A DNA stretch of 6,418 nt from an uncultured Bacteroidales bacterium (GCA_903873355.1 CAIQOG010000609.1:1-6418); one strand, 5' to 3'; counted from the first letter of the stretch, positions 1 through 5,620 are shown. Numbers and translations are program-made. Notes: generated from the sequence alone by a model not told the origin.

Positions 1-44
1 AACCTGTGCCAATATAAAACAGAGTTGAACTTTTGTGATAGTGT

Positions 45-78
45 AAAAAGAAAAAGGCACGGGTTACAAACCCGCGCC
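45..78 (-). terminator. Intrinsic terminator of the DUF4160-DUF2442 operon
   Basis: GGC (56-58) pairs with GCC (76-78) and CGGGTT (60-65) pairs with AACCCG (69-74), with one A/C mismatch and a 3-nt loop ACA. On the minus strand the hairpin is followed by a U-rich tract, the complement of the A runs at 51-55 and 45-49. It lies about 125 nt past the stop of the DUF2442 gene, and no other minus-strand gene lies between, so it most likely ends that operon. Confidence 0.8.
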
Positions 79-150
79 AGCATGATTGTTTTGTATTCTT
101 ATTTTTTTATTGTTCTAAATCAATCTCACAAATCTCAATCACCCTACGTT

Positions 151-206
151 CCCCTCCTTGGAGGGGTTAGGTGAGGTCATTTGAGGTCTGGCTTAGGTGA
201 GGTCAT
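151..206. repeat. Palindrome plus direct repeats, REP-like
   Basis: A perfect palindrome CCCCTCCTTGGAGGGG (151-166) is followed by TTAGGTGAGGTCAT (167-180), and the same 14 bases recur at 193-206, 26 bp away. A shorter relative, TTTGAGGTC, lies between them. Read on the minus strand this is a head GACCTCACCTAA followed by a GC-rich hairpin. That layout resembles the repeat at 3053-3166 (GACCCCCAAA followed by a C-run/G-run hairpin). Such sequences are probably dispersed repeats; copy number cannot be seen here. The second direct repeat contains the stop codon of the DUF2442 gene. Confidence 0.6.
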
Positions 207-481
207 ATTTGACCATATTCACTTTTTGGTTCACTTGCAATTTGATTTTGGCATTTTGAAAGCTCATACAGATATTCCGGTGCATAATCGGCACCGTTTT
301 CCCATTCAATAGTATTAAAGACAATTGAAAACTTCCTGAAATTGTTCTTGTCCTTTAATGGATTAAATACTGTTCCATTCAATTCATTCTCCAAATCAAC
401 CAACCAAGTTTCCCCGTTATTGAATTGAAGCTCTATTTTATAGTCTTCAATATAGCTTGCTTTGTTTATTTCTAAAAACAT
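203..481 (-). CDS. DUF2442 domain protein
   Basis: This 92-residue protein is read from the ATG at 481. A TTG two codons upstream could also open the frame, but ATG is preferred, leaving 6 nt after the stop of the upstream DUF4160 gene. The hallmark of DUF2442 is clear: a short beta-rich N-terminal half with FNNGETWLVDL (about residues 20-30), GTVFNPLKD (36-44), and NTIEWENGADYAPEYLYEL near residues 56-74. The last roughly 18 residues are a polar tail that runs into a repeat, and the stop codon lies inside that repeat, so the native C-terminus may have been altered. DUF2442 genes commonly sit beside DUF4160 genes, as here, and the pair has been suggested to act as a toxin-antitoxin-like or DNA/RNA-binding module. 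No biochemical role can be read from the sequence. No Shine-Dalgarno is present; translation may be coupled to the upstream gene. Confidence 0.85.
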   Translation of the reverse strand: MFLEINKASYIEDYKIELQFNNGETWLVDLENELNGTVFNPLKDKNNFRKFSIVFNTIEWENGADYAPEYLYELSKCQNQIASEPKSEYGQI

Positions 482-487
482 AACCAA

Positions 488-745
488 TTATTTTAATGGT
501 TCGATTTTAAATAATTCATCTCCTTTTTGAGCTAAGCTCCAGTCAAGCAACAATTCCTCCCTGTGAATTTCTAACCAATCAAATGTCATTTTTAATGCTC
601 GTTGAGGCATTTCTCCTTTAACAATTCCATCTTCAATCGTTACAATAGCTTTAAAATCACCATACCATACGTGGAAATGTGGTGGGTTATGGTCTTTAAA
701 GTTCATAAGTATGATTAGTCCGTAGAATCTGGATATTTCTGGCAT
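488..745 (-). CDS. DUF4160 domain protein
   Basis: This 85-residue protein is the first gene of a two-gene operon. It carries the DUF4160 signature: an N-terminal strand ending in DHNPPHFHVWYGD (residues 18-30, with His19, His23 and His25), then the strand FKAIVTIEDG (31-40), and a C-terminal helix pair containing W58, the acidic/hydrophobic segment around HREELLLDW (61-69) and the tail FKIEPL. The length is normal for the family, so the gene looks intact. The clustered histidines could bind a metal or nucleic acid, but that is inference. The DUF2442 gene follows after 6 nt (7-nt spacing if the TTG start is not used). Upstream of the ATG the sequence is A/T-rich without a Shine-Dalgarno, as usual in Bacteroidota, and a TATCTTTG -7 element lies about 60 nt upstream. 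Function is unknown; a small toxin-antitoxin-like module is one possibility. Confidence 0.88.
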   Translation of the reverse strand: MPEISRFYGLIILMNFKDHNPPHFHVWYGDFKAIVTIEDGIVKGEMPQRALKMTFDWLEIHREELLLDWSLAQKGDELFKIEPLK

Positions 746-806
746 TGTAATATTTATATGTTTTTCAATCAGGTTGTGTCACCATGTATCGCATCTGTAC
801 ACTTTG

Positions 807-814
807 CAAAGATA
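807..814 (-). promoter_or_regulatory. Bacteroidota -7 element for the DUF4160-DUF2442 operon
   Basis: The minus strand reads TATCTTTG, an exact match to the Bacteroidota -7 consensus TAnnTTTG. A transcript starting just downstream would have a leader of roughly 55 nt before the ATG at 745. No convincing TTTG -33 element lies 19-21 bases upstream. The element overlaps the palindrome CTTTGCAAAG (802-811), which may be chance. Confidence 0.55.
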
Positions 815-904
815 AAAAAATTCACATTATCTATACTGTCATTGCTAATAATTTATTTGATTTTTTTTTACCAATCCAGCGTATTGCTGTGTTTTACAAA
901 TCTT

Positions 905-1325
905 TTTCGAGAACATCTGTTTTTAGAATTAATATGACGTGCGATTTTGCATGGTACATTAACATAAAAACAGGCTTGTCACAGCAAAATGTACGGTACA
1001 TTGGAGTAAGAATTAACAGGTCACGTGCTTTTGTACCTTACATTTACATGAAAACGGACGTATCACGGAGTTTAGTACGGTACAATGTTAATGAAATCAG
1101 TTTATCACAGATCTTCGAAGCGTACAAAAGGATGAAACACAGTGTGTAATTGTAGTTTGTACGGTACATTTTTATGTGGCAGGGGTTGATTCGGGCATTT
1201 GTATGCTGCATTTCTCTGATTTAAGACCTGTTTCGAGTGTTTGTAAGCTACAATGATTTGATGCAGGAAGAAGTACAAAGCGTTTGAAGCAACCATTTTT
1301 TTATCGGATAGCATTAGTCCACGCT
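905..1325. repeat. Degenerate tandem array, 42-bp period, with palindromic TGTACGGTACA cores
   Basis: Eight units begin exactly 42 bp apart at 948, 990, 1032, 1074, 1116, 1158, 1200 and 1242. Each starts with an 11-bp core near TGTACGGTACA: exact at 990 and 1158; TGTACCTTACA at 1032; AGTACGGTACA at 1074; TGTATGCTGCA at 1200; TGTAAGCTACA at 1242; weaker at 948 (TGCATGGTACA) and 1116 (CGAAGCGTACA). The core is an inverted repeat (TGTAC, one central base, GTACA), extended to AATGTAC/GTACATT at 988-1002. After the core, units loosely share ATGAAAACAGG and TATCACAG, and they end in TT. Fainter units appear at about 905 (43 bp before the first) and 1284. Because 42 is a multiple of three, a 14-residue periodicity shows in any open frame, but none stays open across the array: the plus frame stops at 1147-1149 and the minus frame at 1105-1107. 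It is therefore treated as noncoding. Confidence 0.75.
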
Positions 1326-1340
1326 TTTTTTGTGGAAAAT

Positions 1341-1367
1341 GCTCACGCCAACCGGCGTGGGCTTTTT
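1341..1367 (+). terminator. Intrinsic terminator after the 42-bp array
   Basis: GCTCACGCC (1341-1349) pairs with GGCGTGGGC (1354-1362), a 9-bp stem with one T-G wobble and an AACC loop, followed by five T residues (1363-1367). It is oriented for plus-strand transcripts, although no plus-strand gene is recognisable upstream. This suggests either that the array region is transcribed from the plus strand or that the terminator insulates the downstream unit. Confidence 0.7.
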
Positions 1368-1520
1368 ACTTATCATTCTTTGAAGGAGAGTCTTAAAATA
1401 ATGATTTAACTGCACTGAAGAAGTAGTGAACAGCATCAAAAAAAAATAATGCACAAGAAAAGAGGTTAAAATTGTCAATAACTTCTTCTTAAATGTCTAA
1501 AAAGTTCAACAAAACAATAT

Positions 1521-1528
1521 TATATTTG
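1521..1528 (+). promoter_or_regulatory. Bacteroidota -7 element upstream of the DUF6261-like gene
   Basis: TATATTTG matches the TAnnTTTG consensus exactly. The -33 region is weak: there is no TTTG 19-21 bases upstream. It is the best plus-strand match between the terminator at 1367 and the ATG at 1830, and it would give a leader of nearly 300 nt. Confidence 0.45.
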
Positions 1529-1534
1529 CCGACG

Positions 1535-1829
1535 TATTAATAACGTAAATTTAAATCCGATTCAATATGAAATGCATCGGGATGTTATTAATCAAAAATA
1601 AAAAAGCGGTCTTTGACGTAATGAGGTTAAACGTTTCGGTAAGCCCGAAAATATAATAGCGGTTCGCATAGTCTGTGTCCGGTATTAGCATCTATATAAC
1701 CGAATGCCTGGATGATTCATGCAGTGTTCGGAGCGATGGGTGTAACAGGTTATTTTTTACGGCTGCCGGAATGTCATTTACGATGAAAACCGCGAAAATA
1801 AATTTATAAAATTTTAAAAACATAAAATA
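1535..1829 (+). promoter_or_regulatory. Long, potentially structured 5' leader
   Basis: About 295 nt separate the probable transcription start from the ATG at 1830. Several hairpins can be drawn. CCGA (about 1557-1560) pairs with TCGG (about 1577-1580) around a nested TTCA/TGAA. TTTCGG (1634-1639) pairs with CCGAAA (1645-1650). CCGAA (1700-1704) pairs with TTCGG (1727-1731), enclosing TGC/GCA and TG/CA pairs. The stretch 1657-1795 is richer in G and C than the surrounding DNA, and the last 30 nt before the ATG are almost pure A/T, as in a normal Bacteroidota initiation region. A 29-codon ORF (1567-1656) lies in the first half. I do not recognise a known riboswitch or RNA family; it could be a cis-regulatory leader or a separate small RNA. 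Confidence 0.4.
1567..1656 (+). CDS. Possible 29-residue leader peptide
   Basis: An ATG at 1567 opens 29 codons ending in TAA at 1654-1656, inside the leader of the DUF6261-like gene and about 40 nt after the -7 element. The peptide begins MKCIGMLLIKNKKAVFD and is basic and hydrophobic. Its last codons overlap the TTTCGG/CCGAAA hairpin, so ribosome passage could affect folding there. There is no Shine-Dalgarno, no run of regulatory codons and no recognised homologue. An ORF of this length can easily occur by chance, so this is only a candidate. Confidence 0.15.
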   Translation: MKCIGMLLIKNKKAVFDVMRLNVSVSPKI

Positions 1830-2627
1830 ATGAAAAAAGTAATTTTTATAATTGTTTCATTTTCCCGCTTATGGAAAAATGAATTTCGCGTGTTAGTAAA
1901 CAAAGTTGTTAGTGTATTGGATCAGTTCGACCCCGCAGCACTGCATTTGAAGTTCGTGTATGATATGCTTGTAGAAGCTCAGGACGAATTACGCCAGATG
2001 CATGTTCCGGATGGAAAACATCCAATGACCAAAAACCTAACGGAAAAGAGAACCAACCGTAAAAAGTTGATTCGCACACTGATTTCACAAATCAGGGTAC
2101 TGAATTCGGCCAATGCGGTGTATACCATTCCTCAACTGGATGTGGTTACCCCGTTTGTGACCCGATATCTGAATCCGATAGTAAATGTAAATTCAACCGT
2201 TCAAACCGACGTGCTGGAAGAAATGTTCGAGGCACTGGAAGGTGATTCCACCCTGCAGACTACCATCGAAACATTGAATCTGAAAACTTCGTTCGACGAA
2301 CTAAAGGTATTACAGCAAAGTTTCACCCGAACTGAAACGGAGCGTATGAATACCCGTGTCCGCCGCAAGGTAGTGACCACCGACGTGAGAGCCAATGCCG
2401 AAACAGCATTGCACAATCTGATGAAAGAAATTGAACTGGCACAGTTGAAATATCCTGAGCTGGATTACAGTTTGATGATTGAAAAGTTGAATGAACTATT
2501 TACGTTTTACATGGCACAGGTCAAAACACGTACAACCATTCGTAAACAAAATGCCTCTGGAAAAGTAAGTACTATAAACACAACGACAACCGCAGAGACC
2601 GGGAATTCAAGTGCGGTTGCCAACTAA
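1830..2627 (+). CDS. Helical protein, probable DUF6261 family
   Basis: This 265-residue protein starts at the ATG at 1830, after an A/T-rich stretch without a Shine-Dalgarno. The N-terminal segment SRLWKNEFRVLVNKV (12-26) resembles the start of DUF6261 proteins, where a short strand and an LRN-E-like motif lead into a long helix. The rest is predicted to be helical: about 35-60 (AALHLKFVYDMLVEAQDEL), 70-100 (basic, KRTNRKKLIRTL), 103-116, 125-140, 150-182 and 188-232. The tail (about 240-265) is rich in Thr, Ser and Asn and probably disordered. The first ten residues are hydrophobic, but the segment is short and is followed by SRLWKNE, so a signal peptide is unlikely. The family is of unknown function and largely restricted to Bacteroidota. 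I assign it from overall pattern, not a diagnostic motif; an unrelated helical-bundle protein is the alternative. GC content is visibly higher than in the flanking intergenic DNA, as expected for a real gene. Confidence 0.75.
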   Translation: MKKVIFIIVSFSRLWKNEFRVLVNKVVSVLDQFDPAALHLKFVYDMLVEAQDELRQMHVPDGKHPMTKNLTEKRTNRKKLIRTLISQIRVLNSANAVYTIPQLDVVTPFVTRYLNPIVNVNSTVQTDVLEEMFEALEGDSTLQTTIETLNLKTSFDELKVLQQSFTRTETERMNTRVRRKVVTTDVRANAETALHNLMKEIELAQLKYPELDYSLMIEKLNELFTFYMAQVKTRTTIRKQNASGKVSTINTTTTAETGNSSAVAN

Positions 2628-2651
2628 TTGTAGTGCATACAATCCTTAATT

Positions 2652-2689
2652 AAAAAAGTCTCGTATACCTGTTTACGCGGCTTTTTTTT
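2652..2689 (+). terminator. Intrinsic terminator of the DUF6261-like gene
   Basis: AAAAAAGTC (2652-2660) and CGTA (2662-2665) pair with TACG and GGCTTTTTT on the other side, with a single T/C mismatch, around a loop of about 8 nt. Eight T residues follow the stem G/C pairs (2682-2689). It begins 25 nt after the stop codon. Confidence 0.85.
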
Positions 2690-2878
2690 GTCGCCAAATA
2701 TTCGGTCACGTAATACACGATTCAAATATACATCATATATACATACATTGTATACCGGAACGACGTTTGGTTATAACCGTTGTAACACATAAATCATCAA
2801 TAATCTGCTGAAATACAATGCAATACAAGGATTCCGAGTGCAGTTAAAAAAACTTAAAGCCGCTGACTTTAACCTGAT

Positions 2879-2910
2879 AAAAAAAAGGAAGCTCATTTCT
2901 GAACTTCCTT
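2879..2910 (-). terminator. Minus-strand intrinsic terminator
   Basis: GGAAG (2887-2891) and TCA (2893-2895) pair with TGA (2900-2902) and CTTCC (2904-2908) around a TTTC loop, with one mismatch. Flanking AA/TT pairs extend the stem. The eight A residues at 2879-2886 give a U tract on the minus strand. The gene it serves is unclear. The secreted-protein gene at 3311-5320 already has its own terminator at 3259-3291, so this is either a backup, the end of the small ORF at 2893-3000, or a relic of a lost gene. Confidence 0.7.
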
Positions 2911-3000
2911 CTGTGTAGCGGGAACAAGGCTGTTCTCCAGCACATTCATTAAGGATTTGTTGAAAATCAATGATTTAAAAAAGTGGATAACAGTAGGCAT
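2893..3000 (-). CDS. Small ORF, 35 residues, uncertain
   Basis: An ATG at 3000 opens 35 codons, and the TGA stop (2893-2895) falls within the terminator hairpin. The peptide (MPTVIHFFKSLIFNKS at its start) is mildly amphipathic and basic, with a polar C-terminal end TQKEVQK. The frame can be extended upstream to 3168, but that part reads through the palindromic repeat at 3053-3166 and is not credible as protein. There is no clear -7 element upstream. The tight coupling to a good terminator is the only reason to list it: it could be a genuine small protein, the 3' remnant of a gene interrupted by the repeat, or chance. Confidence 0.2.
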   Translation of the reverse strand: MPTVIHFFKSLIFNKSLMNVLENSLVPATQKEVQK

Positions 3001-3052
3001 TATATAAGTTGAAAGGTTATTCTTTTTTCTTGTTTTTATCAATTTTATCTTC

Positions 3053-3166
3053 GACCCCCAAACCCCCAACTGGGGGTTTGAGAACTCAATTAACAAACAA
3101 TTATGGGTGAAGATAAATATAAGAAACTGCGTCTTTAAGCCACGCCAACTGGCGGATTTGGGGGTC
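3053..3166. repeat. Double-palindrome inverted-repeat element (MITE- or BIME-like)
   Basis: The ends are a perfect 10-bp inverted repeat, GACCCCCAAA (3053-3062) and TTTGGGGGTC (3157-3166). Each end carries its own hairpin with the same CCAACTGG centre: CAAACCCCCA/TGGGGGTTTG at 3059-3080 and CGCCA/TGGCG at about 3144-3154. The two arms are therefore related over about 30 bp in opposite orientation, separated by about 50 bp of ordinary A/T-rich DNA. No transposase is present. This is the layout of a non-autonomous transposable element or of a pair of inverted REP-type palindromes; only genome-wide copies would decide. Confidence 0.65.
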
Positions 3167-3258
3167 AATAAATATCTAACTTATATAATCTATAATAAAT
3201 TAATCTGAATAAAGTCTAATATAAAAAGGACTGTTCTATACACACAGTTGCTATAACG

Positions 3259-3291
3259 AAAAAACCACTCAAAATTGAGTGGTTTTTTTTT
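3259..3291. terminator. Bidirectional intrinsic terminator
   Basis: CCACTCAA (3265-3272) pairs perfectly with TTGAGTGG (3275-3282), flanked by six A residues on the left and nine T residues on the right, so it works on both strands. It lies 20 nt past the stop of the minus-strand secreted-protein gene, which is its most likely client. On the plus strand it would stop any readthrough from the DUF6261-like gene. Confidence 0.88.
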
Positions 3292-3310
3292 GCAAAATTA
3301 AAATGATAGT

Positions 3311-5320
3311 CTATTGCACAATGAATTTATAATTGTGATATTCCCCGTTTTTAAATCGGGCATTAATAAGGTATAATCCTTTATCTAACAATTGTTTAAT
3401 CTGTTGGATATTTAATCCGGTTTCCATTTTGTTCATAGTCAATAATATTCCGGCTTCATTATAAACTCTATAACTTACAATTACTGCATCGGCTAAATTC
3501 ACTGACGGAACAGCTGTATTCACACCATTAATATCGACTGTAATCTGGTCAACACCCGAAGTTTGATCGATAATTAATTTAAGATTATATTTCTTAGTAA
3601 GTCCTAAGGTTAGTATGGTAAATGCACCACCCGCATCGGATATTCTATCCAAATCGGTTGTCGCACTTCCGCTATACAATCTTGTTGCCGGATAACCGAT
3701 GGGCTCAATACTCCAGTTTGGCGTATTGTCGGTATTAGGATTACAAAATTTAAACATGCCATCGCCCTGACTTACACCACCAAACATCAAAACAGCAGGA
3801 AAACTCCAAGTGAAAATTTTAGCATTTCCACTAATCACCGGAACTGAAGCCTGCACATTATTAGCGACATCGCTCCAACAGGTATTCCAAGCAGCCTTTG
3901 TTCCTCCCGAAACATTATTTAAAAAATAGCAACTACCAATTATTGCATATTTTAGGGTGGAATAATCGGTCAAACTGGTATGAATAACACTCGAAAAGGA
4001 TGATGCACTATTATTTATTACCGTAATATTATTTGTTCCTTTGATATTGGAAACGTTTATATCGCAAGTGTCAATAGGCAAATCAGTTTTTGTAATAAGA
4101 TGAACCACCGAATTATTGGTTGGATCAACAGCTGCCGACAAAAGGGCTATTTTAGTATAAGTAGCTACATTATTCTGTCTGAAATTTATCAGATAATTAG
4201 TTGTATCCTGAGCACTGGCTAAATCCAAATTGCTGCTAAATGTCAGATCGATGTTCTTCGAACCACTTAATTTTGATTTATTGAGTGTCAAATTTACACC
4301 TGTAAAGTTCACAGCACTATACACATAGCTCCAACCACCCATAAAAAGAGTTCCTGAGGGTGAGACACTCAGTGGTTGCAATCCTACATTTATAAACGAT
4401 GGATGTTTAGTCCAAGACACACCATTATTGGTAGAATAGGACAATCCTGTAGTACCCGTACTAAAATATGTATTTAGAGATGGAACATATTTAATTTCGC
4501 TTATCATTGAAGTAGAATCAATTTTTGCCCAATTAGCACCACCATTAGCCGTAGAATAGAGATAATAGAGTTTTTTTGTTGCATTATAATTCGACAAAAG
4601 CCCATTATTATCGTCCTTGAAATCAAATTTGGCATTCGAATTATTATTTATTACCGGAGTACTAACGCCAGTCCAGTTCAACCCCCTATTGGTCGATTTA
4701 TAAATCCAGCCCGAACCGGCAATAACTGAAATAGTATTTCCCCTTACCCGAAAGAAACTGTTTGTATTGGTACCCCAGTCGGGTGATGTGGCTGTAGGCA
4801 TATTGGCTGCAGGAACTGCATTCCATTGTGCTCCACCGTTGGTAGTGGTGTAAATTTCGAGAATTCCGTTTGCATTACTAATGCCATCGCCAATAACAAC
4901 ACCTTCATTCTCATTCCAGAAATAAACCATATCGGGGAAGGAACTTGCAGAGTTAAAGGCAGTTGCTTGTCTTGTCCAGGTATCACCACCATCAACCGTT
5001 TTATAAATTCCCTGCTTATCAGTTGCCGATGATTGACTAACAATCACATAAGCCACTTTATCGCTGACTGCCGAAAGACTTCCACACATTCTGTTTGAAG
5101 TTATTCCAACTGGAAAGTTTTTTGTAGCTCCGGTTTTACCACGATCTTTGGTGATTGAAAATTTATCACCCATCTGGTCTTTAATCCATATTACACTGTC
5201 GTTTACGACACACACTGCATCTATTAATGAACTTTGTCCGGTAAGGATTTGTGTCCATTGTGCTTTAAGGGGTAAACCCATGAGCAAACTTACTAATAAA
5301 ATTGTAAAAAGTTTTTTCAT
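3311..5320 (-). CDS. Secreted Asp-box/BNR-type repeat protein with T9SS-like sorting tail
   Basis: A 669-residue exported protein. Residues 1-20 form a signal peptide (two Lys, a hydrophobic core, then LKA before Q21). Residues about 21-340 look like a beta-propeller of the YCF48/BNR type with Asp-box motifs: TVDGGDTW (108-115), TTNGGAQW (159-166), STNRGLNW (209-216), STANGGANW (256-264), STNNGVSW (296-303). A degenerate box at about 58-65 lacks the Trp. Residues about 341-440 resemble an Ig-like/SbsA-type domain. About 455-600 form a beta-rich domain with several Trp and Cys, loosely like SusE/SusF binding domains (inference). The last roughly 60 residues (SYRVYNEAGILLTMN, KGLYLINARFKNGEYH, final KFIVQ) fit a type A T9SS sorting domain, so the protein is probably secreted or anchored on the cell surface. 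Asp boxes do not imply sialidase activity; no catalytic residues are recognised. It is a single gene with its own promoter and terminator. The ATG is preceded by an A/T-rich leader. Confidence 0.85.
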   Translation of the reverse strand: MKKLFTILLVSLLMGLPLKAQWTQILTGQSSLIDAVCVVNDSVIWIKDQMGDKFSITKDRGKTGATKNFPVGITSNRMCGSLSAVSDKVAYVIVSQSSATDKQGIYKTVDGGDTWTRQATAFNSASSFPDMVYFWNENEGVVIGDGISNANGILEIYTTTNGGAQWNAVPAANMPTATSPDWGTNTNSFFRVRGNTISVIAGSGWIYKSTNRGLNWTGVSTPVINNNSNAKFDFKDDNNGLLSNYNATKKLYYLYSTANGGANWAKIDSTSMISEIKYVPSLNTYFSTGTTGLSYSTNNGVSWTKHPSFINVGLQPLSVSPSGTLFMGGWSYVYSAVNFTGVNLTLNKSKLSGSKNIDLTFSSNLDLASAQDTTNYLINFRQNNVATYTKIALLSAAVDPTNNSVVHLITKTDLPIDTCDINVSNIKGTNNITVINNSASSFSSVIHTSLTDYSTLKYAIIGSCYFLNNVSGGTKAAWNTCWSDVANNVQASVPVISGNAKIFTWSFPAVLMFGGVSQGDGMFKFCNPNTDNTPNWSIEPIGYPATRLYSGSATTDLDRISDAGGAFTILTLGLTKKYNLKLIIDQTSGVDQITVDINGVNTAVPSVNLADAVIVSYRVYNEAGILLTMNKMETGLNIQQIKQLLDKGLYLINARFKNGEYHNYKFIVQ

Positions 5321-5384
5321 TTTTTTTTAGTTTAAAATTATGAATACATAGTTGAAATTATGAACGTCCTTCGAAAAGTCATTT

Positions 5385-5524
5385 TTGAACGCAAATTTAG
5401 CTACGCTGACCGTTGGTACGCAAATTGTGCAAAATTACACAAAAAGCAATATTGATATTCCGTTGATTTGTAGGCGTTTAAAGATTTGTGTTTATTTGGG
5501 GTTTTCAGCGTAATTTGCGTTCAA
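5385..5524. repeat. Inverted-repeat element upstream of the secreted-protein gene
   Basis: The right arm at 5505-5524 (TCAGCGTAATTTGCGTTCAA) is the reverse complement of the left arm at 5385-5409, except that the left arm has 5 extra bases (TTAGC at 5397-5401). Similarity continues weakly outward: GTCC and a CGAAAA stretch near 5364-5376 mirror TTTTTCGGAGTGGAC near 5526-5542. The interior repeats GCAAATT (5420-5426). No coding sequence lies within, so it is MITE-like. The rest of the 300-bp gap (5525-5620) holds no recognisable gene and no convincing terminator for the upstream minus-strand gene. Confidence 0.6.
5392..5424 (-). promoter_or_regulatory. Probable promoter of the secreted-protein gene
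   Basis: On the minus strand TTTG (5424-5421), a 21-bp spacer and TAAATTTG (5399-5392) match the Bacteroidota -33/-7 consensus (TTTG, about 19-21 bp, TAnnTTTG). The leader to the ATG at 5320 would be about 65 nt. The -7 element lies inside the left arm of the inverted-repeat element and the -33 lies inside its interior. Confidence 0.6.
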
Positions 5525-5620
5525 CTCTTTTTCGGAGTGGACTCAATTATAAAAAATACAGAATTCGTTGGCTTGAATAATGTATCAAAGCATTCGGAAA
5601 CCTGCCTACACAAAATCCCA

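Noticed and set aside
482..487. TTG start for the DUF2442 protein two codons upstream of the ATG
   Set aside because: The ATG at 481 is the stronger start codon and adds no loss of conserved sequence; the two extra residues carry no support.
784..1149. Plus-strand ORF of 121 codons with 14-residue repeats
   Set aside because: The periodicity comes from the 42-bp DNA repeat, the frame stops inside the fifth unit while the repeats continue, and the start overlaps the minus-strand promoter region. No protein family is recognised.
948..1283. CRISPR array
   Set aside because: The units are 42 bp in total with a short palindromic core and related, not unique, intervening sequence. Repeats are far too degenerate, and no cas gene is visible.
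1105..1314. Minus-strand ORF of 69 codons, also with 14-residue periodicity
   Set aside because: Same cause: an open frame through the 42-bp array, ending inside it. There is no promoter or family support.
2201..2416. Minus-strand ORF opposite the DUF6261-like gene
   Set aside because: It lies wholly within a well-supported plus-strand gene and has low-complexity composition (Val/Ser/Arg) typical of an antisense shadow.
2854..2872. TTAAAG/CTTTAA hairpin as a terminator
   Set aside because: The stem is only 6 A/T-rich pairs and has no following T tract on either strand.
3001..3168. N-terminal extension of the small minus-strand ORF to 3168
   Set aside because: The added residues are a translation of the palindromic repeat element, so they are not evidence of a protein.
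4744..5043. ORFs inside the secreted-protein gene (minus-strand 4744-5043, plus-strand 4826-5032 and 5148-5330)
   Set aside because: All lie in other frames of a gene with a signal peptide, repeats and a complete sorting tail.
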